Below, one piece after another: positions 8,132 through 13,614 of a DNA stretch of 13,614 nucleotides (its first letter is position 1; every line of letters starts with the position of its first letter). The stretch lies in NCBI GenBank assembly GCA_003990745.1, contig RBNI01004689.1, positions 1 through 13,614 of the forward strand, written 5' to 3'. The notes beneath the pieces are model-generated. The model was not told the origin of the DNA, did no database searches, and worked only from the letters and a program-made list of their open reading frames with translations. Position numbers and translations under genes: made by a program. This DNA is from Jimgerdemannia flammicorona. Lineage: Eukaryota; Mucoromycota; Endogonomycetes; Endogonales; Endogonaceae.

Positions 8132-9629
8132 TTAGAGCAGAATATTCAAGATCATAGAGACTTCATTCTCATCAGAGGTCAGGATGTCTTCAAAGGAGAT
8201 GAGATCTGCAAACATCTCATCTGTCTGGTTGTCATCATTATATGTTTCACATACTTCATGCATGTCATGTGGGATGATGTCATCGCTGATGACATCATCA
8301 TGAGGGGCTCTTCAATCTATGAGGTTCTCTTCCACAAAATAGGGGACAAATGTGGTGGGGTCTTGGGGAGGTCTAACCTGGATGCTTGGGCCTTGAAATA
8401 CTGAGATCAATTCTTGTAGTGCTCTGAACAAGTCAATCCGGATGGGATTCGGATGGATTCAAATCCCATCTGGATCAACTTGGATGGGATTCGAATCCCA
8501 TCTGGATGGATTCGAATCAACCATTGTTTTGATTTCCAAATTAGACAATTAAATGTTTACATCAATACCTCGATGAATAATCATCCAAATTTGATGATAT
8601 TGGTGTCATTTGAAAGCCCTTAATAAGGCCTTTCTAATGATACCAAGAACATTAAAATCGGATTATGTGTTGCCGAGATATTAAGGAAAACGTTCCATTT
8701 GACGAAATTCCAAAATCGGCAAATTGAAGAATTTCCAAAATCGGCAATTCAGACGGTTTCCTTCATAACTCAGCAACGCATGATCCGATTTCAATGTTCT
8801 TGGTATCATTAGATAGGCCTTATTAAGGGCTTTCAAATGACACTAAGAACATCAAATTTGGATGATTATTCATCAAGTTATTGATGTAAACATTTAATTG
8901 TCTAATTTGGAAATCAAAACAATGATTGATTCGAATCCATCCTGATGGGATTCAATCCGAATCAATCCAAATCCAATCTGGATTAAATTGACTCGTTAGG
9001 AGCACTACTTGCAGGAATTGGTCTGGGTTGTCCTGAAGGATGGGATGCCAGAAGTCTTCTACTTCATCACTATTGAGAGTGATAGTGGACTAGGCTTCTA
9101 TAGCTACCCTGGTTTCTAGTGCATTGATATAGTGGGATGATAGATCTCTGAAATCTGAGACTCTAACATACTCCAAGTTGGAGATTGACCATGGTGTATG
9201 TCTGAAGATCTGATGGATCTTCTTAGCCATTCTTGCCTCATATAAATCTATGAGAGTAACATCTTGTAGCTCATACTCCTGCCATATTTGGAGGTATTCA
9301 GTAGCAATGGTGATTCTTGTTTCCATTTCACGACAGTAGAGGATATAGTGATAAGAGTCAGCAGTACCCAGGTTGACACTAGGAGTCCTTCTTGAGCAGG
9401 TCCTCATGGCTCTTTTGATGTCTTAGAACATCCTTTTTTTGACTGAGATATCTTGGTAGTTCCTTGACCTTGAGGTTTGGCAAGCAGCAGGCATTTTGTT
9501 TGTGGTGAGTCTTTGAGCTATTTTGGAATTGGTGGTTCTTGTTAGTTGCTGTTACTGTAGTTCCTTGATTCTTCTTTTATATTCCTCAAGATACTCATAC
9601 TATAGTCACAATGACTTATAATTGGTCAT
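8132..9629 (-). pseudogene. Unrecognised ORF B downstream of integrase, interrupted by a hairpin element
   Basis: I do not recognise this protein. ATG 9629 lies 11 nt after the stop of ORF A. The N-terminus, after two stops, reads YEYLEEYKRRIKELQ, a likely coiled coil. A mid section (about 9407-9090) has ETRITIATEYLQIWQEYELQ and IHQIFRHTPWSISNLEYV. The frame is cut at 9007 by the palindromic element and resumes at 8416 without a frame change if that element is removed. It ends in a strongly acidic tail (DEMFADLISFEDILTSDENE) at TAA 8132. Without the insert it is about 300 codons. Stops such as those at the coiled coil, near 9087 and near 8322 fit CAG-to-TAG and CGA-to-TGA changes. No CCHC knuckle, signal peptide or membrane segment is visible. 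It could be a structural protein or an accessory protein of the element. Confidence 0.55.
8419..9005. mobile_element. 587-bp palindromic (foldback/MITE-like) element
   Basis: The two halves are near-perfect inverted copies. The left arm, from about 8419 to 8700, pairs with the right arm, from about 9005 back to 8755, around a short centre. Termini are GTGCTC...GAGCAC flanked by TA at 8417-8418 and 9006-9007, as in Tc1/mariner-type MITEs. Read instead as TAGTGCTC...GAGCACTA, the flanks give a 4-bp CTTG duplication (8413-8416, 9008-9011). There is no ORF. Near the left end is a 20-bp perfect palindrome at 8483-8502, and GGATTCGAATCC-like motifs recur at both ends. The core keeps about ten CpGs, unlike the Gypsy DNA around it. 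A transcript would fold into a hairpin of more than 200 bp. Confidence 0.88.
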
Positions 9630-9640
9630 TATTGCTCATC

Positions 9641-10045
9641 TCATATACCATATGATCTTCTTGTGCTCTGATCTAGTAGCTTGTAAGGAAAGACTGTCTC
9701 TTGTGCTGATATCATCATTCCAAGGTCACTATTATATCTTCCTCCTGAATAAGGATTTTCTTGAGCATCCTTATTTATTGGTCTAATTCTGAAAAATTTA
9801 CTGATCCCATAACCTCTGGCAAGGGGTTGAAAAGTGGTACTTATGGGCTGGTGTCTTCTCTTTGTATTTTGATGTGATGGTGAAGGGTTGCTCTCTTCAT
9901 ATAGAGCAAGGGCCTGATTCTGATCTTGACTAATCAGTTGATAGTTCAAACTCCTCTAGCTTTGAAAGTCTCACAGATGAGTAGTTGCTGTTGCTGTATC
10001 CCTTAGAGAATGGTCCAGACAGATAGCCTGCTGGTCACAGAACAT
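9641..10045 (-). pseudogene. Unrecognised ORF A, directly after pol
   Basis: ATG 10045 (MFCDQQAICLDHSL) lies only 4 nt after the pol stop at 10050-10052. Two stops follow after about 25 codons (TGA, then TAG four codons later); the frame is then open to TGA 9641-9643. The encoded 134 residues are basic and polar (SHQNTKRRHQPISTTFQPLA, FFRIRPINKD), with a Gln/Asn-rich start, and look partly disordered. No domain is recognised. It is in a different frame from pol and from ORF B. It may be a separate accessory ORF or the decayed C-terminal extension of pol; a chromodomain is not visible. Confidence 0.45.
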
Positions 10046-10049
10046 GCTG

Positions 10050-11351
10050 TTATGATTCACGAATTAGAACCTTATGGACAGTTATCATATTTTGCTTCTC
10101 TTATATAAGTTTATGGTACTTTTTGAGTCTATTCCTATATACCATGATAGGTAGTATGGTCTCTGAGATTTTTCTAAGCTAGAAGGTAGTTCTCTTAATA
10201 TCTTGCATATAGAAGGGTCTTTCCCATTTAGACTCCACTTTTCGTGACAATGAGGCTTCTACTATATTTTAATACAGTAGAACCTTTTCTCCGATTTGGA
10301 TGGGTTCTAGGATCTTGTAATCCTTTTCTACATTCTTCCTTTTCAGTACTTATGACTTGATGATGTAATCTTCAGTCTTCTTTCTGATTTGGTGTAGTCT
10401 CCAGATTTCTGCATTGACCTATCTCTAAGTTAGGTCTAGATTTGTGGCTGAGGTTCCATCAGAATCTTCTTCTCTAAAGAGCAGTTTCCTTGAGGTAAAG
10501 TGTGTACTCTGTGACCATATGTCTTATAGGACAGAGAGGGCAGTTGGGAGATAGTTATCCCAATTCTCATATATTTCTGAGATCTTTGCCAGGATGTTCT
10601 TGAGAATCTTATTGGTTCTCTCTGTCTGTCTATTTTCTTGAGGGTGATATGTGGTGGTCTTGATGTGCTGGATCTTGTATTTCTGATACATTATCTCATA
10701 AAATCTATTGACAAATTCTGTGCCACAGTCTGTTATAATTTGCTTCAGTGTCTTGTAGCAGCAGATGATTTCTCAGTATAGGAAGTCAGCTATAGAGAGG
10801 GCATTGGTTTTTTGTAATGCTCCTGCTTCTATCTATTTGGTAAAGAGGTCTACAATAACTATAATATAGTAGTTTCCTGATAGTGTTACTAGTAGTGGCC
10901 CAATGATATCCATTGTGATGTAGTGGAAGAGGATAGGCTCAATTCTTGATAACCCAGATACCTGGTCTTGCTGATCTTGTTTCTGTTTTTGGCACTTGTC
11001 ACACCCTTTGACAAATTGGTATAGGTCTTCTTCCATCTTGGGCCACCACATGGTTCTTCTTGCCTTGTTGTATGTGTTGATTCCTCTTAGGTATCCTTGC
11101 TCATATACTTCCTTCATTACTTGATACTTCTTATATTCAGGTATTACTAGCTTTTCTCCTTTTCTGAGTATAGTGTTGTCTAGTTCAAACTGTTTCCAAG
11201 TCCTGTTGATGATGGTAATTGTCCAGAGTTCAAGGTGGTTGAGTATCTTCTGCTGCCCAAGGTAGCTGATTAATCCATAGTATAACTCCTTATTCATGTT
11301 GAGTAATCTTGATAGGGGTGTTTTGGGGTATCCTTGAGAGTGTATCAGCAT
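10050..11351 (-). pseudogene. Integrase region of the Gypsy-type pol
   Basis: This part would insert the cDNA. The N-terminal zinc-binding region (11150-10980) keeps CDKC but has Tyr at both His positions (YEQGYLRG; codons 11103-11105 and 11091-11093). The catalytic core has all three acids: MDIIGP (Asp codon at about 10908-10910), TDCGTEF (Asp 10728-10730) and RQTERTN (Glu 10620-10622). TYHPQENRQTERTN stands where families usually have HPQxxGQxERxN. Stops include TAG 10833-10835 (where Trp is usual, TKxIEAG), one after ADFLY, and several in the C-terminal third, all in one frame to TAA 10050. A frameshift at about 11290-11340 separates it from RNase H. The C-terminal region has the usual basic, beta-rich feel (GEKVLLY) but no chromodomain. 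Confidence 0.85.
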
Positions 11352-11700
11352 TGGTATTGGTTCTTCCTAGGTAGTGCTTGATAGTACAGTTATACTCTTG
11401 CAGCCTGTAGATCCATCTGGTATATATTTCTTTGGGGTTCAGTATGTGGAATAGCCAGGCAAGAGCAGAATGGTCTGTTCGAATGGTGAAGTATTTCTCA
11501 GCTAGATAGTAGTGGAACTTATCTACTGTCCAAACTACTGCTAAGCATTCAAGCTTGTATGACTTATAGTTCTGTTCTACTCCACAGATATCTCAGCTTA
11601 CTTAGAAGATGACATATTTATGTCCATTTTTCTTCTGAGCTAGGACTGCTCTAAGTTCTATAGTACTTACATCTGTCTGCAGGATGAATTCTAGGTTCCA
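11335..11700 (-). pseudogene. RNase H region of the Gypsy-type pol
   Basis: RNase H removes the RNA strand during reverse transcription. All four catalytic acids can be seen: TDVSTIELRAVL, LECLAVVW, RTDHSALAWLF and NADTLSRIP. Two stops (TAA 11602-11604, and TGA four codons later) interrupt the motif that is normally YASR, where the sequence now reads VSxD; GCA-to-GTA and CGA-to-TGA would explain it. The frame is continuous with the connection domain upstream (AYLGHLINQTR..., LASYYQRFIKGYS). Confidence 0.85.
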
Positions 11701-12810
11701 ATCTGGTCTTCTGAGGATAGGTGCTTGGGTCCATCTGGTCTTGAGTTCATTGAAGGTTTCTTGGTATTTCTTGGTCCATTCAAATTTGATTTCCTTCTTT
11801 AGTAGCTCATAGATAGGTACTGCAATGTTAGAGTATCCTTTGATGAATCTTTGATAGTAGCTGGCCAGTGTAAGGAAGGCATGGACTTCTGTGGTCATTC
11901 TGGGTCTCGAGTAGGCTACAACAGCCTCAATCTTCATGGGGTCTATATAGATTCTGGTCTGGTTGATGAGATGTCCTAGATAGGCGATTTTTGAGCTGCA
12001 AACTTGTATTTCTTGGGCTTGATATAAAGGCCATGCTCCTTGAGCTTCTTGAGGGCTAGCTGTATATGATTGATATATTCTCATACAGTGTTACTGAAGA
12101 TGATTATATCATCAACATAGACAAAGAGCCATTTTCCAATCTCGTTGCTGAAGACTCTATTCATCATTTGCTGAAAACTTGCTGGGGCATTGCACATTCC
12201 AAATGGTATTTGCAGGTAGATATAGGTGGCATCAGGTGTGATGAAGGCTGATTTCTCACTGGCATCTTAAGTGAGACCAATCTGATGGAAGCCTGAGAAC
12301 AGATCCAAGGTAGTGTAGTATTTGGCTTTGCTTCTAAGGGTGGTAAGAATTTCTTGAATATTTGGCAAGGGCTGCCTATCCTTCTTAGTGATAGCATTGA
12401 GCTTCTTGTAGTCAATGCAGAGTCTTGGTGCAAACTCTCCAGACTTGCTTCCTTTCTTTGGGGTGAGGACAATGGGTGAAGCCCAGGGACTGATAGCTTG
12501 CTTGATGATTCCAGCTTCTTCCATTTTCTTGAGTTCTGCTTGCAGCCATTCTCTGTAGGCAGGTGGTATGGGTCTGGCTTTCTGGTAGATGGGCTTGGTA
12601 TCACCAGTATCAACTTCATGGTAGTACTTGGGTTCTTGATTATGGATATCTCTGAAGTCTGTAGCAAGTACTCCTTCATTCTGGTGCAGGATCTTGAGAA
12701 GTTGTTCTTCTAGGGGAAAGTTTTCTCCAATAGTATATGTGTGCTTGTTCTGGTTCTCGTCTTTCTTATGTTCAAGTTTGGTAATCTTGGTGGCAGTATA
12801 GACTCCTCTT
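11700..12810 (-). pseudogene. Reverse transcriptase and connection region of the Gypsy-type pol
   Basis: The polymerase opens after a short linker. Motifs in order: PIYQKARPIPPAYREWLQ, EAGIIKQAISPWASPIVL, PRLCIDYKKLN, YYTTLDLFSGFHQI (catalytic Asp), FITPDATYIYLQIPFGM, NAPASFQQMMNRVF and FVYVDDIIIFS, with the YVDD box at 12108-12119. A TAA at 12267-12269 and a TGA at 12081-12083 break the frame. A one-base loss near 12000 moves the connection domain (AYLGHLINQTR, LASYYQRFIKGYS, FEWTKKYQETFNELK) to another frame. These are diagnostic Ty3/Gypsy reverse transcriptase motifs. The region is in one frame with the dUTPase ahead of it. Confidence 0.93.
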
Positions 12811-13220
12811 CTAGTAGATCCAAAGTCTTGTTCTCCTCTCTTAGTCTTGATGAGTTCAATGGCTTCAGTGATCTTGGGTTTCTTGATTTTGTAGATCAGC
12901 ATCTGGCCAATCCTGTCATACTTCTTGACTTCAAATGGGGTGGTGGGGTTGTGATTTCTGACTATGAGGAAGATCTCACCAGTGTAATCAGAGTCAATTA
13001 CTCCTCCTTCAACTGAGATTTCACTTTTGGCCAGACTGCTCTTGGTTTTGATAATTCCAGTATGGTTCTCTGGCAGCTTGACTCCAATTCCAGTATCAAG
13101 TAGAGTGGTGGTCTGTGGTTTGAGGATAGCATCTTGAATGCTGGCAAGGTCCATTCCTATGGCTCCTTCAGTCTTGTATTCTGGGATCTTAGCTTTGGGA
13201 TGGAACTTCTTGATCTTGAG
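12810..13220 (-). pseudogene. dUTPase domain fused ahead of reverse transcriptase
   Basis: dUTPase converts dUTP to dUMP and pyrophosphate, limiting uracil in new DNA. All five motifs of the trimeric family appear in order: GAIGMDL (13166 on), TKSSLAKS, GGVIDSDYTGEI with the catalytic Asp, YDRIGQMLI, and RGEQDFGSTR (to about 12810). The domain itself has no stop; the nearest in-frame stop, TAA at 13236-13238, lies in the linker just before it. That linker is Lys/Glu-rich (QEAAKAKRKAEEDDQ). Length, about 135 residues, is normal. The first motif has Ile where Ala or Gly is common, the second lacks the usual Gly-Arg, and the last has QD where GG is common and Arg in place of the final Gly, so activity is uncertain. 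It has clearly been kept as a recognisable fold while the rest of the element decayed. Confidence 0.9.
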
Positions 13221-13378
13221 GGTGATATCTGGTTCTTATTCCTCCTTATCATCACTGTCAGCTTGAAGCTCTGCAGGCTGGTCATCTTCTTCAGCTTTTC
13301 TTTTTGCTTTGGCAGCTTCTTGCTTATGTTTCTGTTGGTAGATTTTCCTGACTTCACTGATACAGAACCAGCAGTCAT

Positions 13379-13440
13379 TCAGGTGTTCAGAGCAGTACGT
13401 CCTAGTATCATGAGGACATCTTCCTTGAGGGGCATTGCCA
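13379..13440 (-). pseudogene. C-terminal end of the retroviral-type aspartic protease, truncated
   Basis: A minus reading from 13440 (MPLKEDVLMILGRTALNT, then TGA at 13379-13381) resembles the protease end in which a small hydrophobic stretch precedes a Gly-Arg-(Asp) helix (ILGR). The catalytic DTG part would lie upstream and has been separated by the LINE-B insertion. The dUTPase frame is one base back from this one. The assignment rests on a short motif plus its expected position. Confidence 0.4.
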
Positions 13441-13614
13441 TTTTTTTTTTTTTTTTTTTTTTTATAGTCTCTTGGACTCCTTGCCTTTATTAATACCCAT
13501 CTATCCCATATAAATACATTGATCCCACCCCCTAACCGATCCCCCTAGGGGGGCCCCTTCCCCCTACCCCTTCCCAATGAAAGACCACTTTGTCCAACAC
13601 TATCGCCACCCTCC
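13441..13614 (-). mobile_element. LINE-B copy 2: 3' end, runs off the right edge
   Basis: A T run at 13441-13462 (poly(A) on the minus strand) is preceded in element direction by AATAAAGGCAAGGAGTCCAA and GAGACTATA. The 3' UTR has G/C blocks (13547-13575) and keeps CpGs. It matches the mutated copy at 6887 and not LINE-A, except for the terminal motif. It inserted into the Gypsy protease. The body of the element and the other target-site duplication lie outside the window; the near copy should end in GGGGCATTGCCA (13429-13440). Confidence 0.75.

Larger units (their letters stand above)
7237..13440 (-). mobile_element. Ty3/Gypsy-type LTR retrotransposon with a dUTPase domain, decayed, 5' part missing
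   Basis: Reading leftward: end of protease, dUTPase, reverse transcriptase, RNase H, integrase, two small ORFs, candidate 3' LTR. Integrase after RNase H is the Ty3/Gypsy order rather than Ty1/Copia. The element carries nested insertions: a hairpin element at 8419-9005 and LINE-B at 13441. The gag region, most of the protease and the 5' LTR would lie beyond the right edge. Frameshifts (near 12000, 11290-11340, and possibly 13381) and many stops show that it is dead. CpG is very rare across it. Confidence 0.85.

Noticed and set aside
9641..10045. Chromodomain at the end of pol
   Set aside because: No aromatic cage pattern or WEP-type motif can be seen after integrase or in ORF A.
10050..13238. 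Endogenous pararetrovirus (Caulimoviridae-like)
   Set aside because: A clear HHCC/DDE integrase follows RNase H, and no movement-protein-like reading is seen; this is the Ty3/Gypsy order.
12498..13493. Plus-strand ORFs opposite the Gypsy dUTPase and RT
   Set aside because: They are antisense to clear dUTPase and RT motifs; their hydrophobic Phe/Leu-rich content is a by-product.

Overview
The window looks like a transposon-dense stretch of a filamentous fungus, most likely an ascomycete, though species and even phylum are not proven. Three things point there: a short-intron gene at the left end, fungal-type LINE and Ty3/Gypsy (LTR retrotransposon) proteins, and repeats carrying heavy C-to-T decay at CpG and CpA, as in repeat-induced point mutation or methyl-cytosine deamination. 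The unique DNA at the left end is rich in CpG, whereas most of the repeat DNA has almost none.

Layout, left to right. (1) 36-641, minus strand: 5' part of an unrecognised host gene (two exons seen, running off the left edge). (2) 745-6576, plus strand: an apparently full-length, polyadenylated LINE (LINE-A) flanked by a perfect 14-bp target-site duplication, inserted 90 bp upstream of the host start codon. It has a 5' UTR, an RRM-like ORF1 with 3 internal stops, and an ORF2 (endonuclease, reverse transcriptase, zinc-binding C-terminus) with 22 in-frame stops but one continuous frame for 3.4 kb. (3) 6591-6886: displaced host upstream DNA passing into AT-rich sequence. (4) 6887 to about 7236, minus strand: 3' end of a second LINE family (LINE-B), strongly AT-mutated. 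(5) About 7237-13440, minus strand: a decayed Ty3/Gypsy-type element. In its own direction it reads protease end, dUTPase, reverse transcriptase, RNase H, integrase, then two further small ORFs packed 4 and 11 nt apart, then a candidate 3' LTR holding three 218-bp tandem repeats. Its 5' part lies outside the window. (6) 8419-9005: a 587-bp, almost wholly palindromic non-autonomous element nested in the last ORF of the Gypsy element. (7) 13441-13614, minus strand: a better preserved LINE-B 3' end that interrupts the Gypsy protease and runs off the right edge.

The most notable points are the dUTPase domain fused ahead of the reverse transcriptase; the two tightly spaced ORFs after integrase; the CpG-retaining hairpin element whose removal restores an ORF; a 3'-terminal motif shared by two otherwise dissimilar LINE families; and an extreme G-over-C strand bias that begins abruptly at the LINE-A coding region. 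No tRNA, rRNA or CRISPR array was seen. All retroelement genes are broken, so none is expected to act autonomously.
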